Source: DLAJ01 sp964655525 (GTDB taxonomy: Bacteria; Bacillota; Clostridia; Lachnospirales; Lachnospiraceae). Taken from it: a DNA stretch of 64,000 nucleotides. Below are positions 16,833 to 25,859 of the stretch, piece after piece. A program made the position numbers and the translations under genes. Location: NCBI GenBank assembly GCA_964655525.1, contig CAZZNE010000003.1, forward strand, positions 62,001 to 126,000. The letters are read 5' to 3'. The stretch's first letter is position 1. The number at the start of each line of letters is the position of its first letter. The notes beneath the pieces are model-generated. The model saw nothing but the letters and a program-made list of their open reading frames with translations, made no database searches and was not told where the DNA came from.

Positions 16833-18377
16833 ATGAGCAAGAAACCGGTAGTATTAATGATCCTCGATGGATACGGATTGAACGAAAAGGCAGAGGGAAA
16901 TGCAGTCGCACTGGCGAGCACGCCCGTCATGGACAAGTTGATGGCGGAATACCCGTTCGTGCGCGGCAACGCAAGCGGGATGGCAGTCGGACTGCCGGAC
17001 GGACAAATGGGCAACTCTGAGGTCGGACATTTAAATATGGGTGCCGGCAGGATCGTTTATCAGGAATTGACAAGAATTACGAAAGAGATTCAGGACGGAA
17101 CGTTTTTTGAAAATCCGGCGCTGATGGATGCTGTGAAAAACTGTAAAGAGAAGCAGTCCGCGCTGCATATGTTCGGTCTTTTATCGGATGGCGGAGTGCA
17201 CAGCCACATTACGCATTTATATGGTCTGCTGGAGCTGGCAAAGAGAAACGGACTGGAAAAAGTATACGTGCATGCGTTCCTTGACGGACGTGATACGCCG
17301 CCGACGAGCGGAAAAGATTATGTGGCGCAGCTTGAAGAAAAAATGGCGGAGCTCGGTGTTGGCGAGGTTGCCAGTGTTTCGGGACGCTATTATGCGATGG
17401 ATCGGGATAACAATTATGACCGTGTGGAGATCGCGTACCGCGCATTGACAAAGGGCGAGGGACAGACTGCGGCCAGCGCGCAGGAGGCAGTTCAGAATTC
17501 TTACGATAAGGAGGAAACAGATGAGTTCGTAAAACCGACCGTCGTGATGAAGAACGGCGCGCCGGCAGCCACGATCGGAGACGGGGATTCGGTCGTATTC
17601 TTTAATTTCCGTCCGGACAGGGCGCGGGAGATCACACGCTGCTTCTGTGATGATGATTTTAAGGGTTTTGCGCGGGAAAAGAGACTGGATGTCACTTATG
17701 TGTGCTTCTCGGATTATGACCCGACGATTCCGAATAAGGAAGTCGCATTCCACAAGATCGCAGTGACCAATACGTTCGGAGAGTGGCTTGCCGCAAACGG
17801 AATGAAGCAGGCGCGTATTGCGGAGACGGAAAAATATGCGCATGTCACGTTCTTTTTTAACGGCGGCGTGGAGGAGCCGAACGAGGGAGAGGACCGGATT
17901 CTGGTCAATTCCCCGAAAGATGTGGCGACCTATGACTTAAAGCCCCAGATGAGCGCGTATGAGGTTTGCGACCGTTTGATCGAGGCGATCAAGTCGGGTA
18001 AATACGACGTTGTGATCATCAATTTTGCCAATCCCGATATGGTCGGCCATACCGGTGTGTTGGAGGCGGCAAGAAAGGCGGTCGAGGCAGTCGATGAGTG
18101 TGTGGGAAAAGCAGTCGAGGCAGTCAAAGAAGTGGACGGCGCGCTGTTCATCTGCGCGGACCACGGCAATGCCGAGCAGCTGATCGACTACGAAACGGGG
18201 GATCCGTTCACCGCGCATACGACGAATCAGGTACCGTTCATCCTTGTCAATTATGACGAGGGCTATACGCTGCGCGAAAACGGCTGTCTGGCGGATATTG
18301 TACCGACGCTCATTGAGATCATGGGAATGGAACAGCCTAAGGAAATGACAGGAAAATCCCTGCTCATCAAGAAATAA
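16833..18377 (+). CDS. gpmI: 2,3-bisphosphoglycerate-independent phosphoglycerate mutase
   Basis: A 514-residue cytosolic Mn-dependent enzyme of the alkaline phosphatase superfamily converting 3- to 2-phosphoglycerate. Visible signatures are LMILDGYGLN (metal Asp), GQMGNSEVGHLNMGAG with the phosphorylated Ser near residue 62, HAFLDGRDTPP, VSGRYYAMDRDNNYDR, NFRPDRAREITR, and ICADHGNAEQL near 450. Length matches the family. GGGAG lies upstream of the ATG. It continues the glycolytic series and is followed directly by a membrane protein gene. Confidence 0.97.
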   Translation: MSKKPVVLMILDGYGLNEKAEGNAVALASTPVMDKLMAEYPFVRGNASGMAVGLPDGQMGNSEVGHLNMGAGRIVYQELTRITKEIQDGTFFENPALMDAVKNCKEKQSALHMFGLLSDGGVHSHITHLYGLLELAKRNGLEKVYVHAFLDGRDTPPTSGKDYVAQLEEKMAELGVGEVASVSGRYYAMDRDNNYDRVEIAYRALTKGEGQTAASAQEAVQNSYDKEETDEFVKPTVVMKNGAPAATIGDGDSVVFFNFRPDRAREITRCFCDDDFKGFAREKRLDVTYVCFSDYDPTIPNKEVAFHKIAVTNTFGEWLAANGMKQARIAETEKYAHVTFFFNGGVEEPNEGEDRILVNSPKDVATYDLKPQMSAYEVCDRLIEAIKSGKYDVVIINFANPDMVGHTGVLEAARKAVEAVDECVGKAVEAVKEVDGALFICADHGNAEQLIDYETGDPFTAHTTNQVPFILVNYDEGYTLRENGCLADIVPTLIEIMGMEQPKEMTGKSLLIKK

Positions 18378-18392
18378 TTGAGAGAGATTGGT

Positions 18393-19019
18393 ATGCGTAA
18401 ATATTATGTACTGTTTGCCGCACTGGTGCTTTTAATCATAGATGTCCGTATTCCGACGATCGTGTATCCGGCGTATGAGGCATTTCGGACAGAAGCGCCC
18501 GTGACGGTATCACTGATTATCGATCATGTGGTTGGTCATCGGCTGCGGGTGGATGTCTGTTCGGATCTGCTGGGGTATCTGATGCTGCTTGTGGCAACGG
18601 CATGGCTTTCCATGGAAGACAGGCGTTTTCGCAAATGTTTTCTCTGGGGCGCAGTTTCCGTGGCGGCGTATGTATACTGGCAGATCATGCCGTTTTACTT
18701 AAACGGCGGGCTGCGTTTTCGGGCGGGCTATGTGTTCTATTTTGTGGTCGCGCTCATAAAAATCGTTACGATCTTTCTTACCATGTATACCGTATCGGGA
18801 CAGTTGGAGAGCACGTCCAATCACAGCTATAACAACGTGACGGTCATCCTCATGATGGTCTGCGCGGGGAGCGGCGCCGTGGCGGCGTTAATGTGGTTTT
18901 TTGATCTGATCGCAATTTTCTGCGTGTATTCTGTCGTGCAGCTTGCCACCTTCGGCGTTGTCGTATGGCGGATTTGGAATGACAGAAATTTGTTGACGGG
19001 AGGAGGTCAACATGCATAG
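18393..19019 (+). CDS. Uncharacterised membrane protein
   Basis: A 208-residue hydrophobic protein with about six predicted membrane segments (near 5-20, 53-72, 83-100, 112-131, 146-168 and 172-190). No family is recognised. It starts 15 bases after gpmI and its last 8 bases overlap the glycerol-1-phosphate dehydrogenase gene, with GGGAGGAGG for that gene inside its own end. This tight coupling suggests the two products act together, perhaps in envelope lipid or polymer synthesis, which is an inference. Confidence 0.65.
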   Translation: MRKYYVLFAALVLLIIDVRIPTIVYPAYEAFRTEAPVTVSLIIDHVVGHRLRVDVCSDLLGYLMLLVATAWLSMEDRRFRKCFLWGAVSVAAYVYWQIMPFYLNGGLRFRAGYVFYFVVALIKIVTIFLTMYTVSGQLESTSNHSYNNVTVILMMVCAGSGAVAALMWFFDLIAIFCVYSVVQLATFGVVVWRIWNDRNLLTGGGQHA

Positions 19020-20073
19020 TTTTCGATTACCCTATTGTCTGATCGTGGAGAACGGCGCGTTTATGCATATGGATGAAATGCTGCCCGCGTGCGTTGCCGA
19101 TATTCGGAAGAAAAAAATATTGTTCGTGACGGAACAGTTCTTAAAGGAGCTGTTTGCGGATACGATCGCCGAGATTCAGAAAGACCTACAGCACTGCGAT
19201 CTTTATCTGGTGGAGGACGCCACTTTTGACATCGCGGTCGCGCTTGCCAAATATGCGAGCGTGCAGGATTATGACGTGTGCATCGGCTTCGGCGGCGGAA
19301 AAGTGTTAGACGTTGCGAAATATGCGTCGTTTGTAGCAAAGATTCCGTATATCTGTCTGCCGACGACCTTAAGCAACGATTCCCTGGCCTCACCGTTTTC
19401 CGTGATGGCAACGGACGGGCATAACAGAAAGACGTTCGGCTGTAAGATACCGACCGGAATCATCGTGGACACCGAGATCATCCGTGCGGCGCCGGAGAGT
19501 CAGATAAAAGCAGGGATCGGTGATACGATCAGCAAATATACCGCCCTGTACGATTGGAAACTTGACGCGGCAAAGAAAGGCGGCAGAGTCGATGATTTTG
19601 CCTATATGATCTCCGAAATGGCATATAATGCGGTCGCGTTCTGCGAGGAGCGCTCGTTAAAGAGTAAGAATTTTATTCATATTCTGACGGAAGCGTTAGT
19701 ATTCGGCGGGCTTGCGATGGAGATCGCGGGAAGCTCCCGTCCGTGCAGCGGTGCGGAGCATTTGTTCTGCCATGCGTTGGAGGAATTTTATCCTCAGATC
19801 AAGATTTCCCACGGAATGGCAGTCGCAATGGGAAGCATCGGCGCAGGCATTTTTCAGGAGCGCGATGTGTCAAAGCTCTATCGGTTATGCGCGCTTTACG
19901 GGCTTGACATTAAGCCGTCAGGCTATGGCATTACAAAGGAGATTTTTACGGACGTATGGCAGCGCGCACAATCGACGAGGAAGGATCGCTATACGATTTT
20001 AAGTAAGACCGATTTAAGTGCGGAGCGTTTGAGTTGTATTTATGATAATATGGAAAACGATCCAGTTTCTTGA
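19012..20073 (+). CDS. Glycerol-1-phosphate dehydrogenase-like protein (AraM/EgsA family)
   Basis: A 353-residue iron/zinc-type alcohol dehydrogenase-fold enzyme. The nucleotide-binding GFGGGKVLDVAKY (near 96), LPTTLSNDSLASPFSV (near 119) and the metal-binding SRPCSGAEHLFCHALE (near 240) with a later KISHGMAVAMG histidine fit the AraM/EgsA group that reduces dihydroxyacetone phosphate to sn-glycerol-1-phosphate. That is the archaeal-type lipid backbone; in Bacillus AraM feeds a heptaprenylglyceryl phosphate lipid. Its position after glycolytic genes gives access to the triose substrate. Other family members oxidise small polyols, so substrate is inferred. Confidence 0.8.
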   Translation: MHSFRLPYCLIVENGAFMHMDEMLPACVADIRKKKILFVTEQFLKELFADTIAEIQKDLQHCDLYLVEDATFDIAVALAKYASVQDYDVCIGFGGGKVLDVAKYASFVAKIPYICLPTTLSNDSLASPFSVMATDGHNRKTFGCKIPTGIIVDTEIIRAAPESQIKAGIGDTISKYTALYDWKLDAAKKGGRVDDFAYMISEMAYNAVAFCEERSLKSKNFIHILTEALVFGGLAMEIAGSSRPCSGAEHLFCHALEEFYPQIKISHGMAVAMGSIGAGIFQERDVSKLYRLCALYGLDIKPSGYGITKEIFTDVWQRAQSTRKDRYTILSKTDLSAERLSCIYDNMENDPVS

Positions 20074-20079
20074 GAGAAT

Positions 20080-20150
20080 ATAGATTGAAAAATCAAAGAT
20101 GTTTCAATCGGCGAACTTGTTCGCATTGATGTTGACAGCATGGAGAATTA
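20080..20150 (+). repeat. Dispersed stop-to-SD hairpin element, copy B
   Basis: Begins TAGATTGAAAAATCAAAGAT 8 bases after the dehydrogenase stop. A second hairpin GCGAAC TT GTTCGC (20111-20124) is shared with copy D, and the end AGCATGGAGAATTATATG resembles the ribosome site of copy D, but no real gene follows; the short frame from it is only 26 codons. Confidence 0.7.
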
Positions 20151-20154
20151 TATG

Positions 20155-20205
20155 AAAAAAGACTTTCGCGTGGGTGATGAGATACCGCGGCGAGAGTCTT
20201 TTTTA
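20155..20205 (+). terminator. Terminator upstream of eno
   Basis: AAAAAAGACTTTCGC pairs with GCGAGAGTCTTTTTT with one mismatch around a loop of about 20 bases. Confidence 0.75.
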
Positions 20206-20295
20206 TGCATGTTATGCGTCTGTTCTGAATAAAACCGCCTGTGCAGGGTAAGATACAAATGATATACTTATTTTTTTCGGACAGGAGGAAGCAAC

Positions 20296-21801
20296 ATGTC
20301 ATTACGGTTACGGATTACGGACGTGCACGCAAGAGAAATTCTGGATTCCAGGGGAAACCCGACAGTGGAAGCGGAAGTGGTTGTAGAGACGGAAACAACG
20401 GGTAAAAAAACGATTGGAAGGGCGTCCGTGCCATCGGGCGCAAGTACGGGACGGTTTGAGGCGGTGGAGCTCAGGGACGGAGAGGAACGATACTTCGGAC
20501 TCGGAACGAGAAAAGCGGTGAATAACGTCAATACCAAAATACGGGAAGCGCTGATCGGGTTGAATGCGTTAGATCAGCAGATGATCGACCATGTGCTGAT
20601 CGAGCAGGATGGAACGGACAATAAGGGAAATCTGGGCGCCAATGCGACGCTCGGCGTATCCATGGCATGTGCGCGCGCCTGTGCGCTGGCGCTGGAGCAG
20701 CCGCTGTACCGTTATCTTGGGGGTGTCAATACCAAAACGATGCCGGTTCCAATGATGAATATTCTAAACGGCGGTAAGCACGCGGATAACACGGTGGATT
20801 TTCAGGAGTTTATGATCATGCCGGTCAACGCGGTTTCTTTTTCGGACGGTCTTCGGATCTGCGCTGAAATTTATCATAACCTAAAGCAGATCTGCAAGAA
20901 AAAAGGACTTTCCACCGGCGTCGGCGACGAGGGCGGTTTTGCGCCTTCCTTAAAGGACGCCGACGCGGTTTTGGCGTTGATCATGGAAGCGGTCAAGGCG
21001 GCGGGTTATGATCCCGGATCGGACATCCGCATCGCGCTGGACGTCGCGGCGAGCGAGCTTTATCAGGAAGATTCCGGCATGTATTATTTCCCGGGAGAGA
21101 GCGAGCTGTTAAGAGCAGAGAGACAGCGCGGCGTCAACGCCATCCCGGAGGGCGCTTATGAGGCAGGCGTGTGCGGCTGCGGCACAGAGCCGGAAGCATC
21201 CTGCGGCTGTGAACAGACGGCGTCGGGCACGGGAAATACGGGAGCGGGAGGCGCGGTGTGTACCTGCAGCAATCCGGATACGAAGGAGTACTGTGTGCTG
21301 AGGAGCACGGAGGAGATGATCTCCATGTATGAAGCGCTCTGCGATAAGTATCCGATCATCTCGATCGAGGATGGCTTAAACGAGGATGACTGGGAAGGCT
21401 GGAAGAAGCTGACCGAGCGTTTGGGCGATCGGATCCAGCTTGTGGGCGACGACCTTTTTGTCACGAATGTGAAGCGTCTGGCAGCCGGGATCAAGCTAAA
21501 TGTAGGGAATGCGATCTTAGTGAAGGTGAATCAGATCGGAACGGTCACGGAGGCGTTTGCCGCGATCGAAATGGCGCAGCGAAACGGATACCGCGCCGTC
21601 ATTTCCCATCGTTCGGGAGAGACGGAGGATGCGTTCATTGCCGATCTTGCCGTTGCGGTCAATGCAGGACAGATCAAGACGGGCGCACCGTGCCGGACCG
21701 ACCGTGTCAGCAAATATAATCAGCTTTTGCGTATTGAGGAGGAGCTGGGAAGCGTGAGCGAGTACCGCAATCCGTTCCTTTGCTTTGAAGATCACGAGTA
21801 A
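20296..21801 (+). CDS. eno: Enolase with a Cys-rich insertion
   Basis: A 501-residue enolase converting 2-phosphoglycerate to phosphoenolpyruvate. Core motifs are intact: EILDSRGNPTVEAEV, VPSGASTGRFEAVELRDG, metal-binding ALDVAASELY and YPIISIEDGLNEDDWEGW, LVGDDLFVTN, catalytic Lys in AILVKVNQIGT and ISHRSGETEDAFIADLAV. Bacterial enolases are about 430 residues; the extra length is one insertion of about 65-70 residues (near 265-335) between the segments that in Bacillus are joined by a short loop. It holds seven Cys in three C-x-C pairs plus one, in a Gly/Thr/Ala-rich context. The frame stays open and the rest is normal, so it is not a frameshift. AGGAGG precedes the ATG. Confidence 0.95.
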   Translation: MSLRLRITDVHAREILDSRGNPTVEAEVVVETETTGKKTIGRASVPSGASTGRFEAVELRDGEERYFGLGTRKAVNNVNTKIREALIGLNALDQQMIDHVLIEQDGTDNKGNLGANATLGVSMACARACALALEQPLYRYLGGVNTKTMPVPMMNILNGGKHADNTVDFQEFMIMPVNAVSFSDGLRICAEIYHNLKQICKKKGLSTGVGDEGGFAPSLKDADAVLALIMEAVKAAGYDPGSDIRIALDVAASELYQEDSGMYYFPGESELLRAERQRGVNAIPEGAYEAGVCGCGTEPEASCGCEQTASGTGNTGAGGAVCTCSNPDTKEYCVLRSTEEMISMYEALCDKYPIISIEDGLNEDDWEGWKKLTERLGDRIQLVGDDLFVTNVKRLAAGIKLNVGNAILVKVNQIGTVTEAFAAIEMAQRNGYRAVISHRSGETEDAFIADLAVAVNAGQIKTGAPCRTDRVSKYNQLLRIEEELGSVSEYRNPFLCFEDHE

Positions 21802-22093
21802 TAAAAAAATCAACTTTTTATTGGGGAGGGCAGCAATCCATGAAGATGGCTGCCCTGAAAACCGTCAATTATATTTCTACAAAATTCTGATCATTCTAAT
21901 CTATCCTGTTAGTTTTATTTCATCCTATCGTGAACTTGTTTTGGGGCAATTTTGCTCTTTGGGATTGCATTTTTTTTGATTTTAGGTTATGGTAATAGAA
22001 ATGAAAAAGATGTCGTACATATGGCAATCTGAACAATAATGTTCCAAGTAATTTTGGGGCATTTTTTATTTTGAGGAGAAAGGAGGGAGCATT
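21802..22093 (+). other. AT-rich spacer upstream of chimeric membrane protein
   Basis: Contains one hairpin, AGGGCAGC / GCTGCCCT (about 21827-21856), possibly the eno terminator although the T-run is missing, then about 200 AT-rich bases without a convincing gene. A strong AGGAGAAAGGAGGGAG ribosome site ends it. Confidence 0.5.
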
Positions 22094-22756
22094 ATGAGCG
22101 AAGTCATGAATGTTGGGGAGATTTTTGCATCGGATGTTGTTACACTCGAAAAGATCAAAGAGGTGCTTCCGGAAGACGTCTATAAGGAAGTAAAAATGGT
22201 CATGGATGAGGGCGGCGAGCTTTCCATGTATGCGTCAAACGTGGTTGCCGAGGTGATGAAGGATTGGGCGGCCGTGGAAGATTATATAAAAAAGAAGCAG
22301 CATTGTAGAAAAACCTTTGCTATGGTCGGACGGTGTTACTGTGTGTATCTATTGATTATCATGCTGCGCCTGATGATTGCTCTGTTATTGAAATGGGAAA
22401 TACGAATACAGCTTGCAGCTATACTGGAGCTTTTTGGTGCGGGTATCATGATTGCGTTTATCATAGCTCTGATTTATTGGATGTCAGTGGTATTTATGAA
22501 ACCGCAGCAACATACCGCTATCAGGCGATTGTGCATTTTTTCCATAATCAGCACGACTGCTGTTTCCTTGTTTGGATTATGGATTGGCTTTTGGGGGTTT
22601 GTTTTTTCGCTCAGGAATGAGAAGGTGATCATGATCGGTCAAGAGAAGTATTTAGAAGTTGAAGAATCGTATGGGCTACAACCAGCGATAGGGGTCTCGT
22701 ATCATAAGGTACATGGTATTTTTTATGAATTAGAAGAAGTGGAAATAGACTTTTGA
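22094..22756 (+). CDS. Membrane protein with glutamine synthetase III-like N-terminus
   Basis: A 220-residue protein of composite appearance. Residues about 5-60 (VGEIFASDVV, LPEDVYKEVK, EGGELSMYASNVVAEVMKDWA) closely resemble the extreme N-terminal domain of type III glutamine synthetase (GSIII_N), but none of the catalytic domain follows. Instead there are three or four membrane segments (near 77-98, 105-130, 143-168) and a short soluble tail. The catalytic function is therefore absent. Codons and base composition are more AT-rich than the flanking glycolytic genes. It could be a gene fusion that captured the 5' end of glnN, with its ribosome site. Its function is unknown. Confidence 0.65.
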   Translation: MSEVMNVGEIFASDVVTLEKIKEVLPEDVYKEVKMVMDEGGELSMYASNVVAEVMKDWAAVEDYIKKKQHCRKTFAMVGRCYCVYLLIIMLRLMIALLLKWEIRIQLAAILELFGAGIMIAFIIALIYWMSVVFMKPQQHTAIRRLCIFSIISTTAVSLFGLWIGFWGFVFSLRNEKVIMIGQEKYLEVEESYGLQPAIGVSYHKVHGIFYELEEVEIDF

Positions 22757-22898
22757 TCATTCATTGCGGCAAATGTCGCAATAAATATCGTAACAAATGA
22801 CCAAGAGTGGAAATGCGGTGGCGGCTGTGATAAGATAGGTTTTAGGTAACAGCAAAACGGTTACAATGGACAGGATGAAAAAGGAAGCATGATACCAA

Positions 22899-24194
22899 AT
22901 GGCAGCGATCAAAAAAGAAGACAAGGCCGCGCGTATTTCGACACTCGCAGCGGAAATCATACAGCTCTCACGAGATCGGATTTTAATGCATATGCGCTTT
23001 TTGGATGTGGCGCTTGCGGCTCTTGCTCCGCAGGAAAAGGCGGGCGTAAGCGGTTTTGCCTGCGATGGGCGGCATCTGTATTATGATGCGCAGGCGGTCA
23101 TCCGCGCCTACCGGAAGGAGCAGGCATCCGTGATGCGCATGATGCTCCATGTCCTGTTTCATTTTCTTTTCTCACACAGCTTCCGCTATGACAAGGTGGA
23201 GAAGGAAGTGTGGGATTTGGCAGTTGATCTGGCGTCGGAGCATGCGGTGGTGGAGCTGATGCTGCCGGAGACGGAGTTAAAATCGGATCTGCGAAAAAAA
23301 GAAGTGCTTTCTTATTTTGAAAATCAGGGCGTGAAGCTGACGGCGGAAAAGCTGTATCGGTATTTGCGCAGAAATCCGCTTGCCGTGGATGAACAGGCGG
23401 AGCTTGCTCGTCTTTTTTTTATGGATGACCATGACGGATGGGGAGAGCAGGAGGAGCTCGTCATCTCCCTTGCGGACTGGAAACGGATCTCCGAGCGTGC
23501 GAGGGCGGAGTTAAAGTCGTTTTCGCAGGGAAAGAATATGGAATCCGTGGAGGAGAATTTGGCGGAGGCAACGGCGGATCGGGTGGATTACCGTGCTTTT
23601 TTACGTCGGTTTGTCGTGTCGGGAGAAGTGGTAAAAAGCAATGAGGAGGAGTTCGACTATATTGCGTATACTTACGGGCTTTCGCAGTACGGGAATGTGC
23701 CGATCGTGGAGCCGCTCGAATATCGAGAGGAAAATAAGATTCATGATTTTGTGATCGCGATCGATACTTCGGCGTCCTGCCGCGGGGAAACGGTGCGCGC
23801 GTTTTTAAGGCATACGTATTCCATCATGAATACGAGCGCCTGCTTTTTTGACGAGATGCTGGTCCATATCATTCAGTGCGATCATGAAGTCCGCAGCGAT
23901 ACCGTCATTCACGATCAGGGTGAGCTGGATGCTTTTTTGCGTGAGGGAAAGCTTGTAGGATTCGGCAGTACGGATTTTAGGCCTGTGTTTACCTATGTGG
24001 ACGCGCTGATCGAGCGCGGAGAGATCGCAAACTTGAAGGGCCTGATTTATTTTACGGACGGGCAGGGCGTTTATCCGGAAAAAGCGCCGGATTATGAGAC
24101 GGTGTTTGTATTTTTAAATGAGACGGAACTGCCGAATACCGCGCCGGCGTGGGCGGTTCGCATCTGTATTGACGAGGATGCGCTTTCGGAGTGA
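22899..24194 (+). CDS. VWA-like protein with DUF2201-type metallopeptidase-like domain
   Basis: A 431-residue predicted cytosolic protein. The N-terminal half resembles the DUF2201 putative metallopeptidase domain, with LHVLFHFLFSH near residue 85 in place of a clear HExxH, so zinc binding is uncertain. The C-terminal half is VWA-like: IAIDTSASC near 290 supplies a D-x-S-x-S MIDAS motif and LIYFTDGQG near 385 the second metal-binding loop. Such proteins are typically encoded beside MoxR-type AAA+ ATPases, as here, and the pair may form a chaperone or metal-insertion system. GAAGC is only a weak ribosome site. Confidence 0.75.
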   Translation: MAAIKKEDKAARISTLAAEIIQLSRDRILMHMRFLDVALAALAPQEKAGVSGFACDGRHLYYDAQAVIRAYRKEQASVMRMMLHVLFHFLFSHSFRYDKVEKEVWDLAVDLASEHAVVELMLPETELKSDLRKKEVLSYFENQGVKLTAEKLYRYLRRNPLAVDEQAELARLFFMDDHDGWGEQEELVISLADWKRISERARAELKSFSQGKNMESVEENLAEATADRVDYRAFLRRFVVSGEVVKSNEEEFDYIAYTYGLSQYGNVPIVEPLEYREENKIHDFVIAIDTSASCRGETVRAFLRHTYSIMNTSACFFDEMLVHIIQCDHEVRSDTVIHDQGELDAFLREGKLVGFGSTDFRPVFTYVDALIERGEIANLKGLIYFTDGQGVYPEKAPDYETVFVFLNETELPNTAPAWAVRICIDEDALSE

Positions 24195-24248
24195 AATAGG
24201 AATCGACAGGCAGGTGCCTCAAAAGCAGATAACAGGAAGGATAGCGGG

Positions 24249-25859
24249 ATGAACATCGGACAAGCCAAACAGGATATTAAGGATACGGTCAGATTATATT
24301 TGAAGAAAGATGCATTCGGGGAGTACCGCATACCGGTGGTGCGGCAGCGACCGATTTTTTTGGTCGGCGCGCCGGGAATCGGAAAGACGGCGATCATGGA
24401 GCAGATTGCGCAGGAGCTTCACATTGCGCTCGTCTCGTATTCCATGACACACCACACGAGGCAGTCGGCGCTTGGGCTTCCCGTGATCTGCCACAGGGAA
24501 TACGAGGGGAAGGAATATGATGTGTCCGAATACACGATGAGTGAGATTATTGCATCCGTGTATGAGGTGATGCGGGAGAGCGGCTTAAAGGAGGGCATTC
24601 TGTTTTTGGATGAGATTAACTGTGTCTCGGAGACGCTTGCGCCGTCCATGCTGCAATTTTTGCAGTATAAAGTGTTCGGCGGACACCGCGTGCCGGAGGG
24701 CTGGGTCATTGTGACGGCGGGAAACCCGAAGGAGTATAATCGCAGCGCGCGTGAATTTGATGTGGTGACGTTAGACCGCTTGAAAGTGTTGAGCGTGGAG
24801 GCGGATTATGAGGCGTGGAAGAATTATGCGGAAAAAGAAGGACTGCATCGCGCCGTACTGAATTATCTGGAATTAAAAAAGCAGGATTTTTATTTGATGG
24901 AAATGACGGCGAAGGGACGTGCGTATGTGACGGCGCGCGGCTGGGAGGATTTATCGCAGATGCTCTTTTTGTACGAGGAGGAATCGCTTGTCGTTACGGA
25001 GGAGCTGGTCGGGCAGTATCTTTCGCATGAGCGGGTCGTCAGGGAGTTTATGGCGTATTATGACCTGTACTGCAAATATAAAAAAGACTATCACATCAGT
25101 GAGATTTTACAGGGAAGCGCGTCGGAGGACATGCGCAGGAAGGCGGAAAATGCACCGTTTGATGAGCGGATCTCCCTGCTCGGCATGCTGACGGATAAAA
25201 TGGACGGCATGCTGAGAGAATGTATGGAAAAAACGGATTATCTGGAAAATCTGCTGCAGGTATTAAGACATGTGAAAACGCAGATGGGGATTCCTGCGGA
25301 GCAGCAGGGGCAGGTCACAGCACCGGATGACGGGAGCGGGCAGCGTGGGCAAAACGCTGCATCGGATGGGCATGCAACGTCGGGACGTAACGGCATCTCA
25401 GCGGCGGAGGCAATTTCGATACAGATCGCGGCGAGGGAGCGTCTGCTTGCTTCCCTCTCGGCGGCGAACGCGCTCTCCGCGGAGGACAAGCGGATGCACC
25501 GGCGGGTGCTCGCATTTCTGCGGGAACAAAAAAGAAACCTGCTTCTTGAGGGAGAACAGCCCGGTGCGGGAGAGCAGTTTGCGGAGATCAGGCGGGCGTT
25601 TGAACAGGAAGCGGCATGTGCAAAGCAGGAGACGGCGCAGGCAAAGCAATGCCTTCATCATTTGTTTTCTTTTGTGGAGCAGGTCTTTGCGGACGGCAAT
25701 GAGCTTCTGCTGCTTGTCACGCATATGACTGTGACGGACTGCTGTGCGGGATTTGTCGCGCGTTTCGGCTGTGAAGATTATGAGCGGCACAGCAAAGAAC
25801 TGATGATCAGCGAGCGGCGCGAAGCACTTTTACGGGAGATGGAGGAACTGGAATTGTGA
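24249..25859 (+). CDS. MoxR-type AAA+ ATPase
   Basis: A 536-residue ATPase. Walker A is GAPGIGKTA at about residues 40-48, Walker B is ILFLDEINC near 118, and a sensor-like VTAGNPKEYN follows near 156. After the AAA+ core (to about 290) come helical segments and a long Gln/Ala/Glu-rich probable coiled coil (about 370-480) interrupted by a low-complexity Gly/Gln linker. MoxR ATPases act with VWA-domain partners in protein-complex remodelling; the partner gene is immediately upstream. The last bases overlap the next gene (GTGA). Confidence 0.85.
   Translation: MNIGQAKQDIKDTVRLYLKKDAFGEYRIPVVRQRPIFLVGAPGIGKTAIMEQIAQELHIALVSYSMTHHTRQSALGLPVICHREYEGKEYDVSEYTMSEIIASVYEVMRESGLKEGILFLDEINCVSETLAPSMLQFLQYKVFGGHRVPEGWVIVTAGNPKEYNRSAREFDVVTLDRLKVLSVEADYEAWKNYAEKEGLHRAVLNYLELKKQDFYLMEMTAKGRAYVTARGWEDLSQMLFLYEEESLVVTEELVGQYLSHERVVREFMAYYDLYCKYKKDYHISEILQGSASEDMRRKAENAPFDERISLLGMLTDKMDGMLRECMEKTDYLENLLQVLRHVKTQMGIPAEQQGQVTAPDDGSGQRGQNAASDGHATSGRNGISAAEAISIQIAARERLLASLSAANALSAEDKRMHRRVLAFLREQKRNLLLEGEQPGAGEQFAEIRRAFEQEAACAKQETAQAKQCLHHLFSFVEQVFADGNELLLLVTHMTVTDCCAGFVARFGCEDYERHSKELMISERREALLREMEELEL

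Noticed and set aside
22757..22960. Hydrophobic minus-strand frame of 67 codons downstream of the GSIII-like gene
   Set aside because: Its C-terminal 40 residues look membrane-like and could be a remnant, but its start overlaps the VWA gene and there is no ribosome site; not enough to call a gene.
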